This document shows positions 39,997 through 48,293 of a DNA stretch of 64,000 nucleotides, in pieces. The notes beneath the pieces were generated by a model, which did not search any database, was not told the origin of the DNA, and saw only the letters and a list, made by a program, of their open reading frames with translations. The stretch comes from Candidatus Aminicenantes bacterium UBA6072. Its GTDB lineage: Bacteria > Acidobacteriota > Aminicenantia > UBA2199. The position numbers and the translations under genes are program-made. Location: assembly GCA_002436105.1 (NCBI GenBank), contig DIXU01000020.1, positions 1 to 64,000 on the forward strand, written 5' to 3'. The number at the start of each line of letters is the position of its first letter. Position 1 is the stretch's first letter.

Positions 39997-41049
39997 ATGC
40001 CCAGGGAAAGACCGGGCGGCAACGGCAATGGCAGCGACTCCCGGCCGTTGAGAAAAATCCTGCGCATCGCCCTCGTGCTGGCCGGCCTTGCCCTCCTCGT
40101 CTACCTGGTGATCGTCACCGGCATCGGCGCCATCATGGCCCAACTGTCCCGCTTCGGTTGGTGGTTCTTCGCCATCTGCGCCCTGGGAGCTTCCTGGCTC
40201 TTCTTCCAGGCGCTGGCCTGGCGGATCATGCAGCGCGAGCAGTTCCGGGGCGTGCCGCTGTTCTACCTGTTCCATGTCAAGGTCATCAGTGACGCGCTGA
40301 ACACGCTGCTGCCCTCGGCCAACCTGGGCGGGGAGGCGGCGCGGCTGTACTTCACCGGGGGCTTTCTGACCCGGAAGGAGGGGCTGGCCGGGATCATGGT
40401 CGACAAGACCTTCGAGTACGGCGCCGGCATCCCCTTCATGGTCCTGGGTTTCCTCGTCGCCTGGACAGGCGGCTACTTCCCCAAGCCCCTCATCCTGCCC
40501 GCCGTGCTGTGCCTGCTCATATCGCTGGCGGGAGTCCTGGTATTCGCCGGCCTGCAGCTGAAGGGGATGCACCCGCTCATGGCCGCCGGCGGCCGCTTCC
40601 TGCCGCCGCTGCGGCGGCTGATCGAGGAGAAGGAGCGGCAGATCCGCGGCCTGGGCCTGCACCTGGTCCGCCTGTATCGCGTCCCGCGTACCCGCACCCT
40701 GGCGGCCTGGGGCTTCCATTTCCTGGCCCGCATGACCGGAGTGCTGGAGACGATCCTGATCATGCACGTGCTGGGCTTCCCGGTCAGCTTCGGCCGCGCC
40801 CTCTTCATCACGGCCATGGTCGCCGGGATCAACACCGTTTTTTTCCTCATGCCCGGCCAGTGGGGCGTGGCGGAAGGATCGCACCTCTTCATCCTGCGCT
40901 GCCTGGGCTATCCGCCTGCGGTCGGTCTGGGCATGGGCATCATCAAGCGCGTGCGCAAGCTGGCCTTTGCCGCCCTCGGCATGCTGCTCTACCTGCGCTA
41001 CCGCGACGCCCGTGTCATTGGCGGCGGCACGAAGGAACGCCATGGTTGA
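39997..41049 (+). CDS. Lysylphosphatidylglycerol synthase TM-region/flippase-like protein
   Basis: The 350-residue membrane protein belongs to the UPF0104/AglD-like family (lysyltransferase transmembrane region): ILRIALVLAGLALLVYLVIV, FFAICALGASWLFFQALAWR, SDALNTLLPSANLGGEAAR, FTGGFLTRKEGLAGIMVDKT, VFFLMPGQWGVAEGSHLFI. The Leu-Pro-x-x-x-Gly-Gly-Glu motif is typical. Such proteins lack the soluble transferase half and are thought to move lipid-linked molecules across the membrane. Between the nucleotidyltransferase and the phosphotransferase it may translocate an inositol-containing lipid. It overlaps the following gene by eight bases. Confidence 0.88.
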   Translation: MPRERPGGNGNGSDSRPLRKILRIALVLAGLALLVYLVIVTGIGAIMAQLSRFGWWFFAICALGASWLFFQALAWRIMQREQFRGVPLFYLFHVKVISDALNTLLPSANLGGEAARLYFTGGFLTRKEGLAGIMVDKTFEYGAGIPFMVLGFLVAWTGGYFPKPLILPAVLCLLISLAGVLVFAGLQLKGMHPLMAAGGRFLPPLRRLIEEKERQIRGLGLHLVRLYRVPRTRTLAAWGFHFLARMTGVLETILIMHVLGFPVSFGRALFITAMVAGINTVFFLMPGQWGVAEGSHLFILRCLGYPPAVGLGMGIIKRVRKLAFAALGMLLYLRYRDARVIGGGTKERHG

Positions 41050-42325
41050 GCAGGCGGTCATCCTGGCCGACTCGGCCCCGTTACCGGGCGGCGGCGGGCA
41101 GGGAGCCCCCGACCAGGTCCTGCTCGGGCTCGGCCTGCTGCAGCGCATGGTCATGACCCTGGCCGCCGGCGGCATCCGGCGCATTCTGGTGCTGACCGCG
41201 GAGAGCGGGAAACGCCTGGACGGCCTGGCGAAGGGCTGGCAGCGATCGGGGGCCGATGTGAGGCTGGCCGGCGCCGCCCAGGCGGAACTGCCGCTGGCGG
41301 ATGCCCCCTTCCTGCTCCTGGACGGCATGCTCGTGCTCGGCTCCGGGCTGGCGCCAGACCTCGGCCGGCGCAAGGTCGAGAACGATTGCCGCCTGGTCGG
41401 CGACGGCGAACGGAGCCAGCGGTCCGGCTTCAGCGGCCTGGCCCTCTGCCGGGCGGATTTTTTCCCGCGCCTGCTGGCGGGCCGCTCCGGCGGTTCACGC
41501 CGGGAAAGCGCCGCGGACCTTCTGGCGGCGGCACCGCCCTTGCGGGTCAGCGGGCATGGTTGGGTCAAGGTGGATTCATTCGCCGCTGTGAGACGGGCGC
41601 GTCGTCTTTTGCGCAGCTCCCTGGGCAAGCCCAGCGACGGTTTCTTTTCACGTCACCTGAACCGCCGCTTCTCCTGGCCCTTCAGCCGCCTGCTCATTCG
41701 CCTGGGAGCGACGCCGAACCTGGTCACATGGGGCAACTTGGGGCTCGGCCTGCTCAGCGGCTGGCTGATTGGCCGCGGTGGCTACGGAAACACGCTGGCG
41801 GCCGGACTGCTGTTCCAGTTCGTGTCGATCGTGGACGGCAGCGACGGCGAGATCGCCCGCCTGACTTTCCGCTTTTCCGACCTGGGCGCACGGCTGGACA
41901 ATCTGAGCGACACGGTCGTCCTGGTCTTTTTTTTCCTGAACCTGCCCGTCGGCCTGTTGGCGGCGACCGGCGAGCCGGCCTGGCTCGTGCGCGGAGGAGC
42001 GGCGCTGCTGCTGGTGGCGGTTTTCTACCTGCTGCTGCTGCTGCGTATCCGCTGGAGCGGGCATCGCGGCAATATCGCCGAGATCGCTCACGAGGTGCAG
42101 AACAAGGGCAAGAGCGGTGAGGCGCTGAACTGGCTGGAACTCCTGGGAACGCACCTCGGTTTTATTTTCCGCAAGGAGTTCATCTCCCTCTACGCCATGG
42201 CCTGGTGCCTCGCGGGCCACGCCGAAGGGGTACTCTGGACCATAATCGTCCTCGTGCCGCTGGGCATCGTCTTTCAGATCGATTCGCTCCGCAGGCTGAG
42301 AAGAACGCGGGCGCCAGCAGGCTGA
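41042..42325 (+). CDS. Fusion of nucleotidyltransferase-like domain and CDP-alcohol phosphotransferase
   Basis: The ATG at 41042 gives 427 residues. The N-terminal 200 residues resemble a degraded MobA-like domain (AVILADSAPLPGGGGQGAPD, LQRMVMTLAAGGIRRILVLT, DAPFLLLDGMLVLGSG) with the active loop G-x-G-x-R lost. From about residue 215 comes a CDP-alcohol phosphotransferase: LGATPNLVTWGNLGLGL, then VDGSDGEIARLTFR and SDLGARLDNLSD, exactly the D-x2-D-G-x2-A-R-x8-G-x3-D-x3-D signature, and several spans. The same domain order makes di-myo-inositol phosphate phosphate in hyperthermophiles, and CDP-inositol serves in ether phosphoinositide synthesis in Rhodothermus. I infer transfer of inositol phosphate onto an alcohol, either inositol or a glycerolipid. 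Confidence 0.88.
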   Translation: MVEQAVILADSAPLPGGGGQGAPDQVLLGLGLLQRMVMTLAAGGIRRILVLTAESGKRLDGLAKGWQRSGADVRLAGAAQAELPLADAPFLLLDGMLVLGSGLAPDLGRRKVENDCRLVGDGERSQRSGFSGLALCRADFFPRLLAGRSGGSRRESAADLLAAAPPLRVSGHGWVKVDSFAAVRRARRLLRSSLGKPSDGFFSRHLNRRFSWPFSRLLIRLGATPNLVTWGNLGLGLLSGWLIGRGGYGNTLAAGLLFQFVSIVDGSDGEIARLTFRFSDLGARLDNLSDTVVLVFFFLNLPVGLLAATGEPAWLVRGGAALLLVAVFYLLLLLRIRWSGHRGNIAEIAHEVQNKGKSGEALNWLELLGTHLGFIFRKEFISLYAMAWCLAGHAEGVLWTIIVLVPLGIVFQIDSLRRLRRTRAPAG

Positions 42326-42434
42326 GCCAATCGGCAACCCGGCCGGGCCCCCGGGTCCCTTTCGCGGCGGGGATCCTTTGCCAGCGGATTTTCAAGATGA
42401 AATTTATTCGCCTTTTTGCTATCCTTAACCCTGC

Positions 42435-43508
42435 ATGGAGAGAAATGCATTGAAGCGTGACCTGCGGCGCATGCTGGACCACCTCCTGGAACAGGCCCCG
42501 GTCCTGCGCCTCGGCGCCGGAGACAAGCTGGTCATCTTTTCCGACCTGCACATGGGCAACGGCGGCCGGAAAGATGATTTCGTGCCCAATGCCGGGCTGT
42601 TCCTGGACATCCTGCGCCGCCATTACCTGGAGCGCGGGTTCATCCTGGCCCTCAACGGCGACATCGAGGACCTGGCGGGGTTTTCCCTGGCCAGCATCGC
42701 CACGCGCTGGCTCGAGATCTACGCGGCCTGGCAGGAATTCGCGCAGCGCGGCGCGCTGTACAAGCTGGTGGGCAACCACGACCTGGCCCTGCTGTTCCGC
42801 CGCCCGGATGACCTGCCTTTTCCGGTCCTGGAATCGTTGCGGGTGGAGATCGGCGAGAAGCGGCTGTGGCTCTTTCACGGCCACCAGGTCTATCGGCTGA
42901 ACCGGGCTTTCCAGGCCATGGGCTCGTTCATCCTGCGCAAGCTTCTCCTGCCCCTGGGCATCGGCAACTATACGACGGCGCGCAGCCCGAGCCGCCGTTT
43001 CCATGTGGAAAAGCGGGCCTATCTCTATGCGCGGGAACGCGGGATGCTGGCGGTCATCGGCCATACGCACCGGCCGCTGTTCGAGTCGCTTTCGCGCCTC
43101 GACACGGTGAAGATCGAGATCGAGAACCTCTGCCGCGCCTTCCCGGCGGCGGCGGAAGAAAAGCGGCGTGAGCTCAAGGAGCGGATGGAGCGCCTGAAAC
43201 AGGAATTCATCGAACAGCAGCGCCGCGACCTCCCGCTGCAGCGCCGCGAGAACCTCTATCACGAGGGGCCGCTGCTTCCCTGCCTGTTCAACTCGGGCAG
43301 CGGCATCGGCCGTCACGGCATCACCGCCATCGAGATCGCCGGCGGGCGCATCGCCCTGGTCATCTGGTTCGACCGCCGCCGCTCCGAGCAGTACGCCGAA
43401 AGCGCGGGATACGAGCCGCAACGGCTGGAAAGCAGCGATTATTACCGGGTGGTGCTCAAGGAAGAGGATCTCGATTATATTTTTGCCAGGATCGAATTGC
43501 TGAGATAA
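42435..43508 (+). CDS. LpxH-like metallophosphoesterase, copy 1
   Basis: The 357-residue protein has the calcineurin-type motifs in order: VIFSDLHMGNGGRKDD (about residue 34), ALNGDIEDLAG, LVGNHDLALL, LFHGHQVYRLN, and VIGHTHRPLFES. The pattern resembles LpxH (UDP-2,3-diacylglucosamine diphosphatase) but the protein is 100 residues longer, with an extra C-terminal part (NSGSGIGRHGITAIEI). A helical charged insert (KRRELKERMERLKQEF) precedes it. The start has no ribosome site; TGCTATCCT lies nine bases upstream. It follows the inositol operon by 110 bases and could remove a phosphate from its product, or hydrolyse a lipid pyrophosphate. A close paralogue lies downstream. Confidence 0.9.
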   Translation: MERNALKRDLRRMLDHLLEQAPVLRLGAGDKLVIFSDLHMGNGGRKDDFVPNAGLFLDILRRHYLERGFILALNGDIEDLAGFSLASIATRWLEIYAAWQEFAQRGALYKLVGNHDLALLFRRPDDLPFPVLESLRVEIGEKRLWLFHGHQVYRLNRAFQAMGSFILRKLLLPLGIGNYTTARSPSRRFHVEKRAYLYARERGMLAVIGHTHRPLFESLSRLDTVKIEIENLCRAFPAAAEEKRRELKERMERLKQEFIEQQRRDLPLQRRENLYHEGPLLPCLFNSGSGIGRHGITAIEIAGGRIALVIWFDRRRSEQYAESAGYEPQRLESSDYYRVVLKEEDLDYIFARIELLR

Positions 43509-43526
43509 GGGAGAATGACGATCTTT

Positions 43527-43948
43527 CGTGACGCGTAACGCGTGACGCGTGACATGTGAAGAATTTAATTCCAAGCACCAAATTCCAAATCCCAAATCAA
43601 TTCAATTACCAATTACCCAATCCCCTGGCGGGTACTTTGACCCAAACGAAGATCCCGAACTCGGCGATGAAATAAAGAGTCAACGGGAAAGAAATTGTTG
43701 AAGCGTTGAAGCGTTGCAACGTTGAAGCGAAAGAGCAAGAACTTATTCCAAGGCTCCTGCTGACACGGTCACTGACACTGACACTAGCTTTGGCTTTCGT
43801 TTTGGAAATTGGAATTTGGGATTTGTTTGGAATTTGCTGCTTGGGATTTGAAATTTTAGTCTTCGTATTGCCTTTTTCTGACCGTCCACCGTCAACCGTA
43901 AACCAATTGCTTTCATTTTTTTCTGACACTGACGCTATCACTAACACC
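43527..43948. repeat. Composite word-repeat element, copy A
   Basis: The ordered parts are: CGTGACGCG words (43527-43555), AATTCCAAAT words (about 43563-43620), the block AATCCCCTGGCGGG then ACTTTGACCCAAACGAAG, an insert of GTTGAAGC words (43697-43733), GACACTGAC words, then TTTGGAAATTGGAATTTGGG and more AATTTGG words (43800-43850), TTAGTCTTCGTATTGCC, ACCGTAAACC words, and again GACACTGACGCT. The AATTCC and AATTTGG arrays are mutually complementary, so the element can fold back on itself. The same order is found at 45171-45525 and, inverted, at 54861-55148. It fills the 463-base spacer 43509-43971; no gene is seen in it. Confidence 0.85.
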
Positions 43949-43956
43949 GGTCTTTC

Positions 43957-43965
43957 TGTTATCCT
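43957..43965 (+). promoter_or_regulatory. Extended -10 for a probably leaderless phosphoesterase gene
   Basis: TGTTATCCT (TGn plus TATCCT, 43960-43965) ends exactly six bases before the ATG at 43972, the same geometry as at 19315-19327 and 61086-61098. There is no ribosome site between. Confidence 0.5.
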
Positions 43966-43971
43966 GTACTC

Positions 43972-45045
43972 ATGGCGAGAACGAAATCCCTGTCACCCGG
44001 GCTGTTGCGCAAGCTGGACCGCCTCTACGACCAGGCGCCGGTGGTGAAGCTGGGCGCCGGCGACAAGCTGGCGGTCTTCTCCGACCTGCACCTGGGCAAC
44101 GGCGGCAGGGACGACGATTTCGCCAGGAACGCCCGGCTGTATGCCGACGCCCTGGAAAAGTATTACGCGCCGCAGGGATTCATGCTGGTGCTCAACGGCG
44201 ACATCGAGGAGCTGGCGCGCTTCCCGCTGGCGAGCATCGTCAGGCGCTGGGGCGAGGTGTACCGGTCATGGCGGACGTTCGCCGATCGCGGCGCGCTGTT
44301 CAAGCTGGCGGGAAACCACGACCTGGTCCTGCTGCGCCGCCGCCCCGGCGACCTGCCCTTCCCGGTGGGCGAGGCGTTGCGCCTGGAGATCGGCGCGAAG
44401 CGGCTCTGGCTCTTCCACGGTCACCAGACCTCACGATGGAACTGGGCGTTCCAGGCCCTGGGCGCGGTGCTGCTGCGCTGGCTGCTGCACCCCCTGGGCA
44501 TCGGCAATTACACGGTGGCGCGCAGCAGCCGCCGGCGCTTCAACGTGGAACGGCGCGCCTACCTGCATGCGCGGGCGCGGAAGATGGCGGTCTGCATCGG
44601 CCACACCCACCGGCCGCTGTTCGAGTCGCTGCCGCGCCTGTTTTCGGTGCAGATGGAGATCGAGAACCTCGTCCGCCGCTACCCCGGGGCGACGGCGCGG
44701 GAGAAGCTCGAGCTGGAGGAAAAGCTGGCCGCCCTCGGCGCCGAGCATGCCGGGCTGCAGCGCAGGGAGCCGCGTTCAGGCGGGGAGAGCCTCTACCACG
44801 ACGGGCCGCTGCTGCCCTGCCTGTTCAACTCGGGATGCGGCATCGGCCGCCACGGCGTCACCGCCCTGGAGTTCGACAGCCGCCGCGCCCGCCTGGTCTA
44901 CTGGTTCGACCGCCAACGCTCGCGGAAGTATATCGAGGCCGAAGGCTACGCGCCGCAGCAGCTGGGAAACGGCGACCATTACCGCGTCATCCTGAAAGAA
45001 GAGGATCTCGATTACATATTCACAAGGATCCAATTGCTGGGCTGA
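43972..45045 (+). CDS. LpxH-like metallophosphoesterase, copy 2
   Basis: The 357-residue protein is a clear paralogue of copy 1, with the same motif order: AVFSDLHLGNGGRDDDF, VLNGDIEELARFPLA, LAGNHDLVLLRRRPGDLPFP, LFHGHQTSRWNWAFQALG, CIGHTHRPLFESLPRL, and NSGCGIGRHGVTALEF, ending EDLDYIFTRIQLLG. All metal ligands of the calcineurin fold (Asp, His, Asn, His, GHxH) are retained, so both copies should be active. It appears to be transcribed separately: word-repeat copy A lies between them. Specialisation for different phospholipid or inositol phosphate substrates is possible. Confidence 0.9.
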   Translation: MARTKSLSPGLLRKLDRLYDQAPVVKLGAGDKLAVFSDLHLGNGGRDDDFARNARLYADALEKYYAPQGFMLVLNGDIEELARFPLASIVRRWGEVYRSWRTFADRGALFKLAGNHDLVLLRRRPGDLPFPVGEALRLEIGAKRLWLFHGHQTSRWNWAFQALGAVLLRWLLHPLGIGNYTVARSSRRRFNVERRAYLHARARKMAVCIGHTHRPLFESLPRLFSVQMEIENLVRRYPGATAREKLELEEKLAALGAEHAGLQRREPRSGGESLYHDGPLLPCLFNSGCGIGRHGVTALEFDSRRARLVYWFDRQRSRKYIEAEGYAPQQLGNGDHYRVILKEEDLDYIFTRIQLLG

Positions 45046-45061
45046 GGTGCTGTCGTACAGC

Positions 45062-45525
45062 CGTGAATCGTGAATCGTGATTTGTGATTCGAAGCGGGGA
45101 TGCGTCGGTCTAGAGACATTAGACGCCAGACGTTAGATGTTAGACGTTAGCAAGACAATCAACAAGTTCTCGTGACGCGTGACAAGTCGGCGAGGGGGCG
45201 AGAGGGAAGAAAGGTGATTGGTGTAAGGTGGAAGATAAGGTATTAATAGGACTTAAATTCCAAATCCCAAGCACCAAATTCCAAATAAATTCCAATTACC
45301 CAATCCCCTGCGGGGACTTTGACCAAAACAAAGAAATGTTATTGCCAGGAGCTTTTGTTTTGGAAATTGGAACTTTGAATTTGGATATTGTTTGTTATTT
45401 GGAATTTGGGATTTGTGATTTAAGTCTTCGTATCGCTTTTTCTGACCGTCATCCGTAAACCGTCTGCCGTAAACCGATTGCTTCCATTTCTTGCTGACAC
45501 TGTCACTGACACTGACACTTAAACC
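45062..45525. repeat. Composite word-repeat element, copy B
   Basis: GTGAATCGTGAATCGTGATT words (45062-45092) and GACGTTA words (45117-45150) are followed by CGTGACGCGTGAC (45171-45183), then AAATTCCAAATCCC words (45255-45300), AATCCCCTGCGGGGACTTTG, a gap, TTTGGAAATTGGAACTTTG with AATTTGG words (45358-45420), TAAGTCTTCGTATCGC, CCGTAAACCGT words (45446-45476) and GACACTGTCACTGACACTG words (45494-45520). From 45171 it is collinear with copy A. The 558-base spacer 45046-45603 holds no other recognised feature. Confidence 0.85.
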
Positions 45526-45603
45526 CTGTTGAAATCCTGTTGCTCCTCGCGTACAATGAACGGCGAAAGGGGCGCTGATGGGCGCTCCCGCGGAGGTGGC
45601 ACG

Positions 45604-46056
45604 ATGAGATTCTCTCTGGACCGCTTGTTCAACCCCTTCGTGCGCTGGCTCGAGAAGTTCCTGGCCGTCGCCGTGCTGGCCAGCGTGATCGTGGCCGCCG
45701 TGAATGGCGGCATCCATCTGGCCGGCCTCGACTGGACGGCCAACGAGACCTTCTACGAGCTGATCTACCGCATGCTGCTGCTGGTGATCGGCCTGGAGCT
45801 GGTGCGCATGCTGATCACCCACAGCCTGGCCGCGGTCCTGGAGCTGCTGGCCTTCGTCATCGCCCGCAAGATGCTCAAGCCCGACCTGACCTCGGTGGAC
45901 ATCATTCTCAGCGTTCTCGCCTTCGTGGCGCTGCTGGCCGGCCGCAAGTACCTGATGAGCCGCTCGTGCTACCTGCCGCGCGAGCTGGAAAACGACATCG
46001 GCGCGTTGCCCGACGGCATCGAGGATGCCGGCGGCTCCGGAAAAGCGGCGCGTTGA
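45604..46056 (+). CDS. PsiE-like membrane protein
   Basis: The ATG at 45604 follows GGAGGTGGCACG and gives 150 residues. It has four hydrophobic segments: FLAVAVLASVIVAAVNGGIH, LIYRMLLLVIGLELVRMLIT, AAVLELLAFVIARKML, and VDIILSVLAFVALLAGRKYL. The pattern of LELVRMLITH and an Asp in the following helix resembles the phosphate-starvation-inducible PsiE family, though similarity is judged by eye. It is followed after 16 bases by a LapA-like gene. It may be the first gene of the unit leading into the persulfide dioxygenase operon. Function unknown. Confidence 0.68.
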   Translation: MRFSLDRLFNPFVRWLEKFLAVAVLASVIVAAVNGGIHLAGLDWTANETFYELIYRMLLLVIGLELVRMLITHSLAAVLELLAFVIARKMLKPDLTSVDIILSVLAFVALLAGRKYLMSRSCYLPRELENDIGALPDGIEDAGGSGKAAR

Positions 46057-46072
46057 CTTCACAGGAGGAACC

Positions 46073-46300
46073 ATGAGGATCGTTTATTCGCTATTGCTCG
46101 CGTTGTTCGCCGCCATCGTCCTGCTGTTCGCGCTGCAGAACCTGCAGGCGATCACCGTCTCGCTTTTCAGCTACAGCGTGACGCTGCCCATCGCCCTGGT
46201 GGTGATCGGCGTCTATTTCCTGGGCATGATCAGCGGCGGTGCCCTGCTGGCCTTCCTGCGCGGCACGATGCGCCGTGCCAGGAAGAAAACCGCCGAGTGA
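46073..46300 (+). CDS. LapA-family two-span membrane protein
   Basis: The 75-residue product starts after ACAGGAGGAACC. It has two spans (YSLLLALFAAIVLLFALQN and LPIALVVIGVYFLGMISGGA) joined by LQAITVSLFSYSVT and ends in a basic RGTMRRARKK tail. The F-A-L-Q-N motif, followed by V-x-L and the Gly-rich second span, is characteristic of the lipopolysaccharide assembly protein A (LapA, DUF1049) family. In E. coli LapA takes part in the control of LPS synthesis. The protein LapB is not nearby. Confidence 0.85.
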   Translation: MRIVYSLLLALFAAIVLLFALQNLQAITVSLFSYSVTLPIALVVIGVYFLGMISGGALLAFLRGTMRRARKKTAE

Positions 46301-46307
46301 GAACGAT

Positions 46308-47753
46308 ATGCTGCTGAAGCACTTTTTCCTGCCCAAGATCGCCCATAGCTCATGGCTGCTGGCCGGCGACGATTCCTGCGCCGTCATCGACCCGCAGCGC
46401 GACGTCGACATCTATATTCGCGAGGCGCGCGCCCTGGGCGTGGCCATTACCCACGTGTTCGAGACGCACCTGCACGCCGATTTCATCTCCGGCCACCTGG
46501 AGCTGGCCCAACGCAGCGGCGCCGTCATCGTCGCCCCGCGCTCGGCCGGCTGCCCCTTCCCGCACCGGGCCGTGGCCGAGGGTGACGAGGTCGAGCTCGA
46601 GCACATGCGCCTGCGCGTCCTGGAGACCCCGGGGCACACGCCCGAGCACGTCAGCTACGTCGTGAGCGATACCACGCGCGGCGCGCAGCCGGTCGGCGTG
46701 TTCTGCGGCGACACCCTGTTCGTCGGCGACGTCGGCCGGCCCGACCTTTTCCCGGGCCGGGCCGCCGAGCTGGCGGAACAGCTGTACCACAGCCTGCATG
46801 GCAAGCTGCTCAAGCTTCCCGATCACTGCGAGGTCTACCCGGCTCACGGCGCCGGTTCGCTCTGCGGCCGGGCCATGGGCGCCAAGTGGTGGTCGACCAT
46901 CGGCTTCGAGCGCTCCGCCAATCCGGCGCTGCGGATCGTTGACCCGCGGGAATTCATCCTCTCGCTCACGACCGACATGCCGCCGGCACCCGACCATTTC
47001 GGCCGCTGCAGCGAGATCAACCGCCGCGGGCCGGCGCTGCTTTCCGATCTGCCGGTGCTGGAGGAAATTCCGCCCCGGCGCTTCGCCGCCTTGCGCGACG
47101 AACCGGGGCACGCCGTGCTCGACGTGCGCTCCTATGCCGCCTACTCCGGCATGCATGTTTCCGGCGCCTGGCATATCGACCTCAACGGCAATTTCCCCAC
47201 CTTTGCCGGCTGGGTGCTGCCCGCGGACCAGGACATCCTGGTGGTGGCCGACAGCCATGAGCACGCGCAGGCGGCCGTCGCCTGGGCGCGTTGCGTCGGC
47301 TGCGACCGCCTGGTCGCCAGCCTGGACGGCGGCATGGCCGCCTGGGCCACGGCGGGACTGCGCACTGCGGCTCTGCCCCTGGTTTCGGCCCAGGAGTTGT
47401 TCGAGCGGCTGCAGGCGTCCTCCGGCGTCGTCCTGGTCGATGCGCGCTCCCCGCAGGAGTTCGCCGCCGGCCACATCGAAGGCGCCTGCAACATGCCGGC
47501 CCCCGACCTGCGCAGCCGCTGGCGGGAACTGGATCCCGGCCGGCCCACCTACCTGACCTGCAGCTCGGGCAACCGTTCCAGCCTGGCTGCAAGCATCCTG
47601 GAGCCGCACGGGTTCACGTCGCTGTTCAATGTCGCCGGCGGCATGACGGGCTACAGCGCCGCCGGCCATAGCCGCCGCTGCCGCGCCTGCCACTCCCCCC
47701 ATGGCCCGCATGTCGGCCCGGGCGAACCGCTGCCGGAGGGTTGGCGGGAATAG
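46308..47753 (+). CDS. Persulfide dioxygenase with two C-terminal rhodanese domains
   Basis: The ATG at 46308 gives 481 residues. Residues about 1-240 are an ETHE1-like metallo-beta-lactamase fold that oxidises persulfide to sulfite: ITHVFETHLHADFISGH supplies the iron ligands, with LETPGHTPEHVSYV and FCGDTLFVGDVGRPDL. Residues about 265-360 are a rhodanese domain whose active-site loop (VVADSHEHAQ) lacks Cys, so it is inactive. Residues about 370-465 form a second rhodanese with the active Cys in YLTCSSGNRSS. A Cys/His-rich tail (RRCRACHSPHG) ends the protein. With the YeeE-type genes 13 and 540 bases downstream it forms a sulfur-oxidation/thiosulfate module. Confidence 0.94.
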   Translation: MLLKHFFLPKIAHSSWLLAGDDSCAVIDPQRDVDIYIREARALGVAITHVFETHLHADFISGHLELAQRSGAVIVAPRSAGCPFPHRAVAEGDEVELEHMRLRVLETPGHTPEHVSYVVSDTTRGAQPVGVFCGDTLFVGDVGRPDLFPGRAAELAEQLYHSLHGKLLKLPDHCEVYPAHGAGSLCGRAMGAKWWSTIGFERSANPALRIVDPREFILSLTTDMPPAPDHFGRCSEINRRGPALLSDLPVLEEIPPRRFAALRDEPGHAVLDVRSYAAYSGMHVSGAWHIDLNGNFPTFAGWVLPADQDILVVADSHEHAQAAVAWARCVGCDRLVASLDGGMAAWATAGLRTAALPLVSAQELFERLQASSGVVLVDARSPQEFAAGHIEGACNMPAPDLRSRWRELDPGRPTYLTCSSGNRSSLAASILEPHGFTSLFNVAGGMTGYSAAGHSRRCRACHSPHGPHVGPGEPLPEGWRE

Positions 47754-47766
47754 GGAGGAAGGAGTA

Positions 47767-48285
47767 ATGAACTGGTTGAGCGAAGCCCGCTGGTCGCCTT
47801 ATGCGGTGGGAGCCGCCATCGGCGTGTTGAGCTGGTTCACCCTGCTGGTATCGCGCCATCCGCTCGGCTGCTCCACCTCCTTTGCCCGCAGCGCCGGCAT
47901 GATCGAGCGGATCTTCCGCGGCCGCAAGGTGGATGAGAAACCGTATTACCGCGAGGTGCGCCCCGAAATCGACTGGCAGTGGCTGCTCGTCATCGGCATG
48001 GCCATCGGCGCTTTCCTGGCGGCCTGGTTGTCGGGAGACCTGGCCGTGCTCTGGGTGCCGGAGCGCTGGGCCGCTGCCTTCGGCACCGCCCCGCTGCCGC
48101 GCCTGCTGGCGGCGCTTTCCGGCGGCATCCTGCTCGGCTTCGGCTCGCGCTGGGCCGACGGCTGCACCAGCGGCCACGGCATCAGCGGCGCCATGCAGCT
48201 GGCTGTTTCCAGCTGGATCTCGGCCTGCTGTTTCTTCATCGGCGGCATCCTGGCGGCCTGGTTCATTTACCGGGTCGTCGCCTGA
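47767..48285 (+). CDS. YeeE/YedE sulfur transporter, first half
   Basis: The 172-residue membrane protein starts after GGAGGAAGGAGTA. Spans include PYAVGAAIGVLSWFTLLVS, WLLVIGMAIGAFLAAWL, LLAALSGGILLGFGSRWADG, and WISACCFFIGGILAAWFIY. The motifs HPLGCSTSF and GSRWADGCTSGHGISG, with two conserved Cys, are those of the YeeE/YedE (thiosulfate permease TsuA) family. Here the protein is split into two genes of about 170-180 residues, each with half of the fold. It should import thiosulfate or related sulfur compounds together with the product of the next gene. Confidence 0.93.
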   Translation: MNWLSEARWSPYAVGAAIGVLSWFTLLVSRHPLGCSTSFARSAGMIERIFRGRKVDEKPYYREVRPEIDWQWLLVIGMAIGAFLAAWLSGDLAVLWVPERWAAAFGTAPLPRLLAALSGGILLGFGSRWADGCTSGHGISGAMQLAVSSWISACCFFIGGILAAWFIYRVVA

Positions 48286-48293
48286 GGCGGACC

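Noticed and set aside
39427..41628. 733-codon minus-strand frame across three genes
   Set aside because: Opposes three overlapping, recognisable plus-strand genes and has only low-complexity Arg/Gln/His sequence.
43527..45525. CRISPR array
   Set aside because: Words are 7-9 bases, degenerate and adjacent, with no regular unique spacers and no cas genes.
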